From positions 1,116,001-1,180,000 of the forward strand of contig NZ_CP132938.1 in the NCBI RefSeq assembly GCF_040358255.1: a stretch of DNA of 64,000 nt, in the 5' to 3' direction. Position numbers and translations under genes: made by a program. The stretch comes from Tunturibacter gelidoferens (lineage in GTDB: Bacteria > Acidobacteriota > Terriglobia > Terriglobales > Acidobacteriaceae). Shown in pieces: positions 26,039 through 38,698 of this stretch. Numbering within the stretch: position 1 is the first letter of the stretch; the number at the start of each line of letters is the position of its first letter. The notes below the pieces were generated by a model that ran no database searches, was not told the origin of the DNA, and saw only the letters and a program-made list of their open reading frames with translations.

Positions 26039-26464
26039 TCAGGATTTTGTCTGCCGAGGTACGACGAGGTGGTCGAGCGCGGCGGTGAGAGTGATGGCGA
26101 GGAGGTAGGCGAGGATGTTTTTGAGAGAGAAGTAGCGGCCGAGGAGGATTTTTCCGGCGAAGGTGAGGCGGAAGGTGTCGATTGGGGCGATGGAGACGAG
26201 GCGGCTGAGCTCGAGCAGCGTGGCGATAGTGAGGGCGATTGTGGCGACGACTATTGGGCGGAGTGTTGGGAGGAGGGTCGCGAGGAACCAGTAGAGTGCC
26301 CCTGCCCAGAGGGCGGAGCCGAGGTATTTATAAAGGAACCAGGGTAGACCGAGCGGGAGAAGGCGTACGGCGAGTCCGATGGGGATGGTGATGAGCATGA
26401 GGGTGAGGGTGGTGATGGAGCGGCGCATTTTGTGGCGTTCGTGGCTGAGGTGGAGGAAGAGCAT
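26039..26464 (-). CDS. DUF2809-like small membrane protein
   Basis: The protein of 129-141 residues has four hydrophobic helices: GLPWFLYKYLGSALWAGALYWFLA, a LRPIVVATIAL helix and a terminal FSLKNILAYLLAITLTAAL. The sequence RLLPLGLPWF...KYLGSALWA fits DUF2809, an uncharacterised inner-membrane family. The start may be Met13 (26428), which removes a polar leader, rather than 26464. The stop lies 24 bp before the 26014 gene start, so it is likely cotranscribed with it. Confidence 0.7.
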   Translation of the reverse strand: MLFLHLSHERHKMRRSITTLTLMLITIPIGLAVRLLPLGLPWFLYKYLGSALWAGALYWFLATLLPTLRPIVVATIALTIATLLELSRLVSIAPIDTFRLTFAGKILLGRYFSLKNILAYLLAITLTAALDHLVVPRQTKS

Positions 26465-26686
26465 TCAAAGACAAGAACAACAGCAGATCCCCTGCGGGGA
26501 TGACAACCAGAAAGACAAGTGCAGAAGCAGTGCAGAAGCAAAGACAAGTGCAACAGCAACGTAAAGGGCAAATGCAACGGAAAAGGCAAAAGCGAAGGCA
26601 AGTGCAATAGGAGATTCTCCGCCTTTGGCGAAAGATGACAACAAAAAAGTAAGGGCAAGTACAACTGCAACTGCGAAGACACACGG
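26465..26686. repeat. repeat-rich spacer with hairpins and GCAA-rich tract
   Basis: Two hairpin repeats of the ATGACAAC type occur: ATCCCC/GGGGAT (26487-26501, loop TGC) and CGCC/GGCG (26620-26630). Both are followed by ATGACAAC. Between them is a purine-rich quasi-periodic tract of about 130 bp built from GCAA/AGGCAA/AGTGCAA units. The same arrangement recurs at 50910-51220. No gene is seen. Confidence 0.7.
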
Positions 26687-27385
26687 TTAGGTCTTGGGTT
26701 TGACGAGGTCGCAGGCTCGCCAGAGATACCAGCTGGCGACCGAGCACCAGGGCTCCCATTTTTTGGCTCGACGACGCATGACGTCGGGTTTGGGGAGATC
26801 CATGGGTGTGACTTTGTCAACGGGTTTGAGTTTGCCGAAGGTGAGGGCGAAGCCTTTACGGACGCCGTAGTCGTCGACGGGCAGGACGTTTGGTCGGCCT
26901 AGCCGGAAGATGAGAAGCATCTCGACGGTCCAGCGGCCGACGCCGCGGACCTGGGTGAGGTGCTCGATGATGGCTTCGTCGGACATGCGACGGATGCGGA
27001 GGAGGGTGGGGACGGTGCCGTCGATGGTCTTGGCGGCGAGATCGCGGAGGGCGAGGGACTTGTTGTGCGAGAGGCCGGCGGCGCGGAGCTGCTCGTTGGG
27101 GCAGTCGAGGAGATGCTGGGCGGCGAAGTGCTCGTTGGAAGTTACTGGGTAGAAGCTTTCGAGCAGGCGGCGGTGGATCGCGGCGGCTGCTTTGCCGTGT
27201 AGTTGCTGATAGATGATGCTTTCGACGAGGGCTTCGAAGGGGGATTGGGTGCTGGCGACTCTGAGGGTGAAGGGACCGGCGCGTTCGATGAGCTTGCCTA
27301 ATTTGGGATCGGAGGTGGATAGATCCAACAGGGCCTGGCGGGCATCATAGCGGGGAGAACGAGGAGCGTGGTGTGGGCGCGGCAT
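26687..27385 (-). CDS. AlkA-like DNA-3-methyladenine glycosylase (HhH-GPD)
   Basis: The 232-residue protein has the helix-hairpin-helix motif LTQVRGVGRWTVEMLLIF with the catalytic Asp expected in LPVDDYGVR, plus PFEALVESIIYQQLHGKAA near the N-terminus. This is the layout of AlkA/MAG-type base excision glycosylases without the AlkA N-terminal domain or a C-terminal Fe-S cluster. It removes alkylated purines. The gene points away from the respiratory operon across a 414-bp spacer. Confidence 0.9.
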   Translation of the reverse strand: MPRPHHAPRSPRYDARQALLDLSTSDPKLGKLIERAGPFTLRVASTQSPFEALVESIIYQQLHGKAAAAIHRRLLESFYPVTSNEHFAAQHLLDCPNEQLRAAGLSHNKSLALRDLAAKTIDGTVPTLLRIRRMSDEAIIEHLTQVRGVGRWTVEMLLIFRLGRPNVLPVDDYGVRKGFALTFGKLKPVDKVTPMDLPKPDVMRRRAKKWEPWCSVASWYLWRACDLVKPKT

Positions 27386-27799
27386 GACACTGACGGTATC
27401 GCAGGAGGGGCGGGAAAGTCTTGTGCGCGATTAGCAGAATTCGGACTAAGTTGGTTTCCATTTACAAGTCCGATACGTTTCGGGCAGGGTAGATGTAGTG
27501 GTCGTTTTCAGCCGGTGAACAAGCATGCACGAGATGTTGTGCGTGGGATTTGAAGTGGGTTCGATAATCGGATGTTGCAGCAGGAAAATCAGTTGCGAGT
27601 TGTAGGGGATGAGTCGAGGCGGGGTTTTCCACTGCTATACTCTGAGTTTCGAAGACAGAAATTTTCGGGGCCTCCGTTTGCGGATGCTCCAGCCGCCGCG
27701 TATGGATTGCGCGGCGATCAGCCAGAAGCAGTAACTAAACCTTGACAGCAACTTCTCAACCCTTAGCTCAGGTAATGCAGAGGAAGCAGGAACGCACTC
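27386..27799 (+). promoter_or_regulatory. upstream region of the ACIII/caa3 operon
   Basis: No gene is visible in these 414 bp. A TATACT box sits at 27636-27641 with only a weak -35, and a perfect TTGACA at 27742-27747 lacks a good -10. CGCCGCG/CGCGGCG (27694-27716) could form a leader hairpin. AGGAAGCAGGA precedes the actA ATG. The promoter assignment is tentative. Confidence 0.4.
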
Positions 27800-28665
27800 A
27801 TGGCGCAAGTTTTTGACCGCAGTTCGAACGCGCTGGCTCGATTCAGCCTTGTATTGACGGGCGTAATCGTCATCGCGCTCGGCGTAACCCTGGACCAGCT
27901 ACAGCGATCACCGTGGGTGACGCGGCAGGGCCAGCGGCCAGATCAGCCGATACCGTTCAGCCACAAGCACCATGTCGAGGGACTTGGTTTGCAGTGTCAG
28001 TACTGCCACACGCAAGTGGAAAAGGCTGCGTACGCCGGGATTCCTCCGACGAAGACCTGTATTAACTGCCACGCGCAAATCTGGACGAACGCGGAACTGC
28101 TGGAGCCGGTTCGACAGAGCTGGGCGACTGGCGCATCGATTCAGTGGATTCGGGTGCACGATCTACCGGACTACGTTTACTTCAACCATGAGATCCACGT
28201 GAACAAGGGTATTGGCTGCGCGAGTTGTCATGGACGCGTGGACGAGATGCCGCTGATGTACCAGCAGAACACGCTGCAGATGGAGTGGTGTTTGAACTGC
28301 CATCGCAATCCGGCGGTAAATCTGCGGCCGACCAGCGAGATCTACAACATGGCGTGGGCTGGGCCTTCGAGCGAGAAGCCGGTGTGGTGTTCGAGCACGG
28401 CGACGGGCGCAGCTGGATCTGGACCGACGGCGCAGAATGTGAGCTGCACGACGACGAATCCTTCGGGCAAGAGTCCTGAGGTGGCGATGTTGCAGATGAA
28501 CACTGAGGCGAATGGGCCGACGTCGAGCGATGTGCCCCCGCTGGGGATCACGATGCCGGCGAGCTATCAGAAGTTCACGAGCCAGATTGACCTGGGCAAG
28601 TATCTAACCGCTCAGTATCACATCCGCAATCCGGAGCAGCTGTCGAGCTGTGAGACGTGCCACCG

Positions 28666-28669
<4 letters not shown>
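27800..28669 (+). CDS. actA: alternative complex III subunit ActA, pentahaem cytochrome c
   Basis: ACIII oxidises quinol and replaces the bc1 complex in many bacteria; ActA is its multihaem cytochrome. The 289-residue protein has an N-terminal membrane anchor (RFSLVLTGVIVIALGVTL) and five CxxCH motifs (residues 66-70, 87-91, 140-144, 164-168, 284-288). The last haem motif is at the extreme C-terminus, in CETCHR. The final codons overlap the actB start in an ATGA, so translation is coupled. The five-haem count and gene order agree with known ACIII operons. Confidence 0.93.
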
Positions 28670-31865
<3,196 letters not shown>

Positions 31866-31866
<1 letters not shown>

Positions 31867-33320
31867 TGGCGACCAAAGGACCCATGCAAGACCCGAGCGT
31901 CGATCCCGTGATTGATCCCATGATCGACCCGCGTACTGGCGAGTATGCGGTTATCGCGCCGGGCCATAACTTCAAGTCGGTGACGCAGAAGATTGCTGGC
32001 ATCGTGCTGACGTCGAACACTCCGCTGGGCTGGTTCTTCGGCCTGATCGTGGCCGCCGGTGTCACTATGGGGCTGGTGATCGGCTGTACCTGGCTGTTCC
32101 TGAAGGGCGTCGGAATCTGGGGCGTTACGATTCCCGGCGCCTGGGGATTCGCCATCATCAACTTTGTGTGGTGGATCGGTATCGGCCACGCGGGTACGCT
32201 GATCTCGGCGATTCTGCTGCTGTTCAAACAGACCTGGCGCAACTCGATCAACCGGTTTGCGGAGGCCATGACGATCTTTGCGGTGGTCTGCGCGGGAACG
32301 TTTCCTCTGATTCACGTTGGCCGGCCCTGGCTTGCGTACTGGCTCTTCCCTTACCCGAACACGATGAACGTGTGGCCGCAGTTCCGTAGCCCGCTGGCGT
32401 GGGACGTCTTCGCGGTTTCGACGTATGCGTCGATCTCGATCATCTTCTGGTACATCGGAATGATTCCCGACTTCGGGACGCTTCGCGACCGGGCTACGAT
32501 GCCGGCTGCGAAGTACTTCTATGGGATGCTGTCGCTGGGATGGCGCGGATCGACCCGGCACTGGATTCGCTATGAGTCGGCTTCCCTGCTGCTGGCGGGG
32601 CTTTCAACGCCGCTGGTGCTCTCGGTGCACACGGTCATCAGCTTCGACTTCGCGGTGGCGGCACTGGCGGGATGGCATACGACGATCTTCCCACCTTATT
32701 TCGTGGCGGGAGCGGTGTACTCGGGTTTTGCCATGGTGCTGACGCTGGCGATTCCGATCCGAAAGTTCTACCACATGGAAGATCTCGTGACGCTGCGACA
32801 CCTGGACAACATGGCCAAGGTGATGCTGGCTACGGGTTCGATTGTGGCCTATGGGTACGGCATGGAGGTCTTCATGGCGTGGTATTCGGCCAGCCACTGG
32901 GAGTTCTTCATGATGTGGAACCGCATGTTCGGGCCGATGGGTTGGGCTTACTGGATCCTGATCCTGACCAACATCGCGATTCCGCTGACGACGCTCTGGT
33001 CGCGCAAGCTGCGGGTGAACGTGACGTTTCTGTTTATCCTGTCGCTCATCGTCAATACGGGTATGTGGTTTGAGCGTTTCGTCATCGTCGTGACCAGCCT
33101 CTACCGCGAGTATCTGCCCTCAAGCTGGGGCACCTACCGCGCGACGAAGTGGGATTACATGATCTACGTGGGAACGATGGGTCTGTTTACGTTCCTGTTC
33201 TTCCTCTTTGTTCGCTTCCTACCGATGATTCCGATGTCCGAGATTCGAATGATGCTGCCGCAGACGAAGGTGACGCCGGGCGGAGCAAACGCAGAGACAA
33301 TCAGTCAGGAGGAGTCCTAA
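31866..33320 (+). CDS. actC: alternative complex III subunit ActC (NrfD-like)
   Basis: ActC is the NrfD-type membrane subunit that binds quinol. The 484-residue protein has about ten hydrophobic helices with GWFFGLIVAAGVTMGL, WIGIGHAGTLISA and FPLIHVGRPWLAYWL; the His/Asp residues in such segments line the quinone site in homologues. Start and stop each overlap a neighbour by one base (TAATG with actB and with actD), showing tight translational coupling. Confidence 0.94.
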
Positions 33321-33862
33321 TGCCGCCCCGCGAAGGAATTTACGGTCTGCTGGCCGAGTTCAATACCCCCGGTGAGTTGGTGCATGCGACCGAGGAGGCG
33401 CACCGTGCCGGTTATCGCAGGATGGAGTGCTACACGCCCTATCCGGTGGAACAGGCGGCGGAGGCGCTGCACTTCCACCAGACGCGCGTCCCCTTGGTTT
33501 GCCTGCTTGGCGGCTTGATGGGGGTAACGACGGCGTTCCTGATGGAGACGTGGATCAACGTGTGGGCCTATCCACTGAACATTGCTGGTCGTCCGTTGTT
33601 TTCCTGGCCTGCGTTCATTATTCCGGCCTACGAGTGGACGATTCTGTTTGCAGGTTTTTCGGCGGCTCTCGGAATGATCGCGCTCAATGGCCTGCCGCAG
33701 CTTTATCATCCGGTGTTCAACGCGCCGAACTTCAGGAATGGCGCGACGACCGATAAGTTTTTTCTGTGCCTCGAGGCAGTTGATCCGAAGTTCTCGCTGA
33801 GCGAGACGCGGGCTTTCCTCGAGCAGTTCCCTGCGGTCTCCGTGGTGGAGGTGGATCATTAA
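33320..33862 (+). CDS. actD: alternative complex III subunit ActD (DUF3341)
   Basis: The 180-residue product with two central hydrophobic helices and a N-terminal EGIYGLLAEFNTPGELVHA...GYRRMECYTPYPVE segment is the DUF3341 (ActD) signature. The start is ATG at 33320, overlapping the actC stop, preceded by AGGAGG in the end of actC; the in-frame extension to 33149 lies inside actC and is not used. ActD sits in the membrane beside ActC and ActF in known ACIII structures. Confidence 0.94.
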   Translation: MPPREGIYGLLAEFNTPGELVHATEEAHRAGYRRMECYTPYPVEQAAEALHFHQTRVPLVCLLGGLMGVTTAFLMETWINVWAYPLNIAGRPLFSWPAFIIPAYEWTILFAGFSAALGMIALNGLPQLYHPVFNAPNFRNGATTDKFFLCLEAVDPKFSLSETRAFLEQFPAVSVVEVDH

Positions 33863-33869
33863 TACCCAA

Positions 33870-34652
33870 GTGAGATTGACATCCCGACGCATCACCTTGG
33901 CCACGGCTGCGCTGTCGCTGCTGGTTGCGGTGGGTTGCCGGCAGGATATGCATGATCAGCCGAAGTTTTTTCCTCAACGTGGCACGGATTTTTATGCGGA
34001 TGGCCGCTCTGTGCGTCCGCAGGTAGAGAACACGGTTGCGCGAAACCAGCTGCATGAAGACGCCTACTTTTATACCGGGCTTGTGAATGGAAAAGAGGGG
34101 AACGGCATGCCCTTCCCGGCTACGATGCAAGTGTTAGAGCGCGGGCAGGAGCGTTACAACGTCTACTGCACCCCGTGTCACTCGCGTGTGGGAAATGGGA
34201 TCGGCATGATCGTGCAGCGTGGGTACTCCAAGGCTGGCAGCTTTCATTCGGCTCGGCTCGAGAGCGCGCCACTGGGGCATTTCTTTCACGTGATGTCGAA
34301 TGGCTATGGTTCGATGCCCGACTATTCATCACAGATCACACCCGCAGACCGCTGGGCGATTGTCGCCTACATCAAGGCTTTGCAGCTGAGCCAAAAGGCG
34401 ACGCAGGCGGACGTTGCATCAGGAGCTCACGTTGAGCCGCTTGCAGGCATTGCCGAACGAGAGGGCCTGCCAGCCTCTTTTGCAAATGAGTGGGTGCTAC
34501 CGCCGACTGCTGTGACGGGAACACCTGATAATGGACTTTATGTGCTACCCGTCCCGGGAGCCGGGGCTGCTGGAGCGCCATCTGCTGCACCATCGCGAAC
34601 CAACGCAGTTCCTCCGGCGGCGTCTGCCGGACAAACCGCACCGAAGCAGTAA
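33870..34652 (+). CDS. actE: alternative complex III subunit ActE, mono-haem cytochrome c lipoprotein
   Basis: The 260-residue protein has a lipoprotein signal (AALSLLVAVGC), one CTPCH haem motif, a probable Met ligand in GYGSMPDY, and a Pro/Ala-rich tail. It is the ACIII cytochrome that probably passes electrons to the oxidase. A GTG at 33870 is the apparent start; the ribosome site is weak, so it may rely on coupling to actD, whose stop is seven bases upstream. Confidence 0.9.
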   Translation: MRLTSRRITLATAALSLLVAVGCRQDMHDQPKFFPQRGTDFYADGRSVRPQVENTVARNQLHEDAYFYTGLVNGKEGNGMPFPATMQVLERGQERYNVYCTPCHSRVGNGIGMIVQRGYSKAGSFHSARLESAPLGHFFHVMSNGYGSMPDYSSQITPADRWAIVAYIKALQLSQKATQADVASGAHVEPLAGIAEREGLPASFANEWVLPPTAVTGTPDNGLYVLPVPGAGAAGAPSAAPSRTNAVPPAASAGQTAPKQ

Positions 34653-34685
34653 CCTCGGAAGCTTCCGAACGAAGGCTTGAAACGC

Positions 34686-36029
34686 ATGTCATTTGGACAC
34701 GAACATAACGGAGAAGCAGGCGGGCAACACGACCACTCCCACCACGGGCCGCGAGTACTGCCTGCGTCGCTCGCCGCGCCGGAGATTCTCTCCGCCTGGC
34801 GGACGCGTGCGCTGATCATTTTTGCGGTCGCCACGATTCTGTCGATCTTCTTCGCATTCACTCACGAGGGAAAGAATCATATTCTTCGCGCCTACCTGTT
34901 GGGCTACATGATCTGCTTCAGCTTCGCTGGTGGTGGGTTGGCAATGCTGATGCTGCAGTATGTCAGCGGCGGTAAATGGGGTCTGTTGCTGCGACGCCCG
35001 CTCGAGGCGATGACGCGCACGATCTGGCTGGTAGGCCTGATGTTCGTGCCGATCATCTTCCTTTGGAAGCATTTGTATCAGTGGGCGGCGTTTCCGACGG
35101 CTGGAGCGGTGGCTCAGGCGTTGGCAAATCACGCGGTGACGCTTGAACAGGCGATGACGCTCGATGCTAAGCGAGCCATGTTGAATCCGGCTGCGGCAAT
35201 CTTTCAGACTTTCGTGATCTTCGCGATCATCGGGACGTTCGCGTTTCTTCTCAATAAATGGTCGCTACAGCGTGACGCCGATCCAGAGCGTGGGACCGAA
35301 CCAAGCTTTGACCGTTGGCGAGTGAAGTTCGAGAACCTGAGCGGCATTGGAATTCTGATCTACGTCATTCTCCTTACCGATGGTGCGGTCGTCTGGATCA
35401 AGTCGCTGGACATCACCTGGTATTCGTCGATATGGGGGCTGCAGTTCCTGGTAGGGCAAGGTTACGCGGTACTCGCGCTCGGGATTCTGACGGTAATTCT
35501 GCTGTCGCGGTTTGAGCCGATGAAGACGATGCTGCGGGCGACAGAGCAGCACGACCTGGGCAAGCTGGCGTTCGCCTTCGTGATGCTCAATATCTATCTT
35601 TGCTTTGCAGAGTTCCTCATCATCTGGTCGGGGAACGTGCCGGACGAGATTCCCTGGTATCTGAACCGAATCCACGGTGGGTGGTGGTATGTCTGCTCTG
35701 CGGACTTCATCTGCCACTGGCTGATTCCCTTCTGCCTGCTGTTGTCGAGGGATCTGAAGAGGAACAAGCAGAAGATGATCTGGTTGACGTGCTTCATGAT
35801 CTTCGCGCGCTGCCTGGATATGTTCTGGCTCATCGAACCGAACTTCGCAGATGCTGCGGGCAATCTGCATATCGCCGGCAATATGGGAATTCTTGCCTAC
35901 ATCACTGTTCCCGTAGCTGTTATTTCGCTGTGGGCCGCTTATTACATGACGCAATTGCAAGCACGTCCTCTGCTCAACGTGAACGATCCTCACGTTGAAG
36001 AGATGTTGGAGCCTGAACATGCCCACTAA
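34686..36029 (+). CDS. actF: alternative complex III subunit ActF (NrfD-like)
   Basis: ATG at 34686 with GAAGG ten bases upstream is favoured over TTG at 34677. The 447-residue product starts with a His-rich leader (HEHNGEAGGQHDHSHHG) and has about ten membrane helices, with GYMICFSFAGGGLAMLML and SADFICHWLIPF. It is the second NrfD-like protein of ACIII. The last codons overlap the start of the next gene (36019). Confidence 0.92.
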   Translation: MSFGHEHNGEAGGQHDHSHHGPRVLPASLAAPEILSAWRTRALIIFAVATILSIFFAFTHEGKNHILRAYLLGYMICFSFAGGGLAMLMLQYVSGGKWGLLLRRPLEAMTRTIWLVGLMFVPIIFLWKHLYQWAAFPTAGAVAQALANHAVTLEQAMTLDAKRAMLNPAAAIFQTFVIFAIIGTFAFLLNKWSLQRDADPERGTEPSFDRWRVKFENLSGIGILIYVILLTDGAVVWIKSLDITWYSSIWGLQFLVGQGYAVLALGILTVILLSRFEPMKTMLRATEQHDLGKLAFAFVMLNIYLCFAEFLIIWSGNVPDEIPWYLNRIHGGWWYVCSADFICHWLIPFCLLLSRDLKRNKQKMIWLTCFMIFARCLDMFWLIEPNFADAAGNLHIAGNMGILAYITVPVAVISLWAAYYMTQLQARPLLNVNDPHVEEMLEPEHAH

Positions 36030-36708
36030 CGATCACGAAATGCACCAGACTCCGGGACCACACGACGTTCATGTCCGCGATGCGGAGTCTCCGGGATACG
36101 AGACGACGGACGTCAACGCCGGTGGTGTGGCAGTGTTTTTGGCCGGTCTATTTGGATCTGTTCTGGTCTTCTTTATCTTCTGCTTTGTGATGGGGAAGGT
36201 CATCAACTCGGCGATTGAAAAATCTGACGGGCCAACGACAAAGTGGAATAAGCTATCGGCGTTTGCTGGCGCGGAGACAACCAATGGGAAGCGGCAGGAT
36301 CTGGCCAGCAACCCAGAGATGCAGCAGAGAGAGTTTCAGCAGATGACGTCGAGCTTCCCGGAGCCGCGACTCGATATCGATGATGGCAATCAAGCGACGG
36401 CGGACATGCATGCTCGCGAGGATCTGCTGCTGAACTACTACAGCGTGACTCCTGCCGAGAATGGGTCGATTCGAATTCCGATCTCTCGTGCAATGGAGTT
36501 GATCGCGCAACGTGGTCTCCCGGTCAGCCCTCAGGCGGCTGCTACCGTTGAGATGGCCGGAGATGAGAAGCCAGTGGTCTTAGCTCCTTTGACCTCCGGA
36601 TTTGCCCGGACCGGATATGAGCTTGAGGTTATCGAAGCACGGGAGCAAAAGATGACATACGGCAAAGCTGAAGCAGCCACGCAGGCGGAGTTTGCTCCAG
36701 CAAAGTAA
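36019..36708 (+). CDS. single-TM protein of the ACIII operon, unknown function
   Basis: ATG at 36019 lies inside the end of actF (11-bp overlap). The 229-residue protein has one membrane helix (VAVFLAGLFGSVLVFFIFCFVMG split across residues 35-57), a polar N-terminus and a C-terminal region of about 170 residues that includes NYYSVTPAENGSIRIPISRAME. The latter probably lies in the periplasm. Its position between actF and SCO suggests an accessory or assembly role in the ACIII-oxidase supercomplex, comparable with the extra small subunits of some ACIII complexes; homology is not established here. Confidence 0.7.
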   Translation: MPTNDHEMHQTPGPHDVHVRDAESPGYETTDVNAGGVAVFLAGLFGSVLVFFIFCFVMGKVINSAIEKSDGPTTKWNKLSAFAGAETTNGKRQDLASNPEMQQREFQQMTSSFPEPRLDIDDGNQATADMHAREDLLLNYYSVTPAENGSIRIPISRAMELIAQRGLPVSPQAAATVEMAGDEKPVVLAPLTSGFARTGYELEVIEAREQKMTYGKAEAATQAEFAPAK

Positions 36709-36745
36709 TGAAATTGATCAAGCAGATTTAGCATAGAGAAGAGAT

Positions 36746-37645
36746 ATGAGATACGGGCGGACAATCCGACGTGGATGGCAGGCGGCGATTCTTTGCTGCG
36801 CCCTGTTTGGTGCACCGTTGTTTGCGCAAGTCTCAAGCTATGGCGATAAGCAGAGTGGCGATAACGCTGGCGACCAGTTGCCGCAGGTTTTGCAGAAGGT
36901 CGGGGTTTCGCAGCATTTGAATCAGCAGCTTCCTCTGGACGCGTCTTTTGTGGACGACACCGGGAAGACTGTGAAGCTGGGCGACTACTTTGGAAAGCAT
37001 CCCGTTATTCTTTCGCTGGTTTACTACAACTGCCCCATGCTTTGTTCTGAGGAACTGGACGGACTGACCGGTGCGCTGGAGATGGTCAAGCTGACACCCG
37101 GGAAGGACTTCGATGTAGTAATTATCAGCATCGACCCGAGTGAGACTCCGGAGACCGCGGCGGCAAAAAAAGCCTTCTATGTGAAGCGTTATGGGCGCCC
37201 GGAGACTGCTTCGGGTTGGCACTTCCTTACAGGGCAGCGACCGGCGATTGATGCGGTAACGAATGCAGTCGGGTTTGGCTATGTCAAGGTTCCCGGACCT
37301 GATGGAAAGCTGACGCAGTTCGCCCATGCGAGCTCGATCGAGATTGTTACGACGGACGGGAAGTTGGCTCAGTACTACCTGGGAGTGGAGTACTCGCCGA
37401 AGGACATGCTGCTTGGGCTGATCGATGCTTCGGGCAACAAGATTGGTTCTCCGGTGGCGAACATTTTGACCTATTGCTATCACTACGATCCGCAGACGAA
37501 TAAGCATTCGCTGATCATCGCGCGAGTGGTGCAATTTGGCGGCATGGTGACGGTCGCAGGATTAGGCGGCTTCATGTTTTTGATGTTTCGACGAGATGTC
37601 AACTCCGCGCGCGAACACGACCTGACTAAGAAAGAGAACGGATAA
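36746..37645 (+). CDS. SCO1/SenC-family copper chaperone
   Basis: SCO proteins deliver copper to, or reduce, the CuA site of cytochrome oxidase subunit II. The 299-residue protein has a signal peptide (ALFGAPLFAQ), a thioredoxin-like domain with YYNCPMLCSEEL (CxxxC copper ligands) and a conserved His in FAHASSIEI. A C-terminal membrane helix (GGMVTVAGLGGFMFLMF) provides an extra anchor. Its place directly before coxB fits its job. Confidence 0.92.
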   Translation: MRYGRTIRRGWQAAILCCALFGAPLFAQVSSYGDKQSGDNAGDQLPQVLQKVGVSQHLNQQLPLDASFVDDTGKTVKLGDYFGKHPVILSLVYYNCPMLCSEELDGLTGALEMVKLTPGKDFDVVIISIDPSETPETAAAKKAFYVKRYGRPETASGWHFLTGQRPAIDAVTNAVGFGYVKVPGPDGKLTQFAHASSIEIVTTDGKLAQYYLGVEYSPKDMLLGLIDASGNKIGSPVANILTYCYHYDPQTNKHSLIIARVVQFGGMVTVAGLGGFMFLMFRRDVNSAREHDLTKKENG

Positions 37646-37654
37646 AGGGTAACG

Positions 37655-38698
37655 ATGCATATCAGTCCAGTCCTGTGGCAATTTTTGGTGAAGTGGCTCA
37701 ACGCTTCGGCGCTCTTTCCGCGCGAGGCGTCGACCATTGCGCCCTACGCTGACGCGCTCTACTTCTTCCTGCTGTTGATCACAGTGATTGGTCTGACGCT
37801 GGTGGGTTTACTTGTCTTCGGTTTCTCGATCCGCTACCGCAAGGAGAAGCACCCAGAGGCGATTCAGGTGGAAGGGTCGACCTTGCTCGAGGCGACCTGG
37901 ACGATCATTCCCCTCGCTCTCTTTCTGATCGTGTTCGTGTGGGGCGCGTTGCTGTATTTCCGGATCTACAATCCTCCGACTAACGCGATGAACATCTATG
38001 TGGTCGGCAAGCAATGGATGTGGAAGGCAGAGCATCCGGGCGGGCAGCACGAGATCAACGCGCTGCACGTGCCGACTGGCCGCCCTGTGCAGTTGACGAT
38101 GATCTCGCAGGACGTGTTTCATAGCTTTTCGATTCCTGACTTTCGCGTAAAACGTGAGGTGATTCCGGGACGCTACTCAACGGTTTGGTTTCAGGCGACG
38201 ACTCCAGGGACTTACCATATCTTTTGTACGCAATATTGTGGGACGAATCACTCGGCAATGATTGGCGAAGTCACCGTGCTGAGCCCGGATGATTATGATA
38301 AGTGGACACAGGAGTCCACCAGCGGCATGTCGTTGGCTCAGAATGGTGAGAGACTCTTTGCGAGTATGGGCTGCAACGCATGCCATTCGGGGAGTGCGGC
38401 TGCTCGTGGACCGAACCTCGCGGGTGTTTACGGGTCGAAGTTGCAGCTTGCCAGCGGATCGCAGGTGCTGGTCAACGACGCCTATCTGCGTGATTCGATC
38501 CTTAATCCTTCGCAGCACATCACGGCCGGATATGCGCCGATCATGCCGACTTACCAGGGGCAGATCAGCGAAGACGGCTTGATCGACCTGGTCGAGTACA
38601 TCAAAGCTATGCAGAGCAACTACCGTGTCCAGCAGACGCTGACCACGTCACAGTCGAACGAAACGGCGCCGACAACGCCAGGGGTGGTGAAGCCATGA
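37655..38698 (+). CDS. coxB: cytochrome c oxidase subunit II fused to cytochrome c (caa3 type)
   Basis: The 347-residue protein has two N-terminal helices, then a cupredoxin domain with the CuA ligands ([14 protein letters not shown], then [15 protein letters not shown]). A C-terminal cytochrome c domain follows with CNACHSG and a Met ligand in [10 protein letters not shown]. The fusion defines a caa3-type oxidase that can accept electrons directly from ACIII. The coxA start overlaps its stop (ATGA). Confidence 0.95.
   Translation: MHISPVLWQFLVKWLNASALFPREASTIAPYADALYFFLLLITVIGLTLVGLLVFGFSIRYRKEKHPEAIQVEGSTLLEATWTIIPLALFLIVFVWGALLYFRIYNPPTNAMNIYVVGKQWMWKAEHPGGQHEINALHVPTGRPVQLTMISQDVFHSFSIPDFRVKREVIPGRYSTVWFQATTPGTYHIFCTQYCGTNHSAMIGEVTVLSPDDYDKWTQESTSGMSLAQNGERLFASMGCNACHSGSAAARGPNLAGVYGSKLQLASGSQVLVNDAYLRDSILNPSQHITAGYAPIMPTYQGQISEDGLIDLVEYIKAMQSNYRVQQTLTTSQSNETAPTTPGVVKP

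Noticed and set aside
27742..27747. Consensus TTGACA as the operon promoter
   Set aside because: No acceptable -10 box at 16-18 bp; kept only as a note in the regulatory region.
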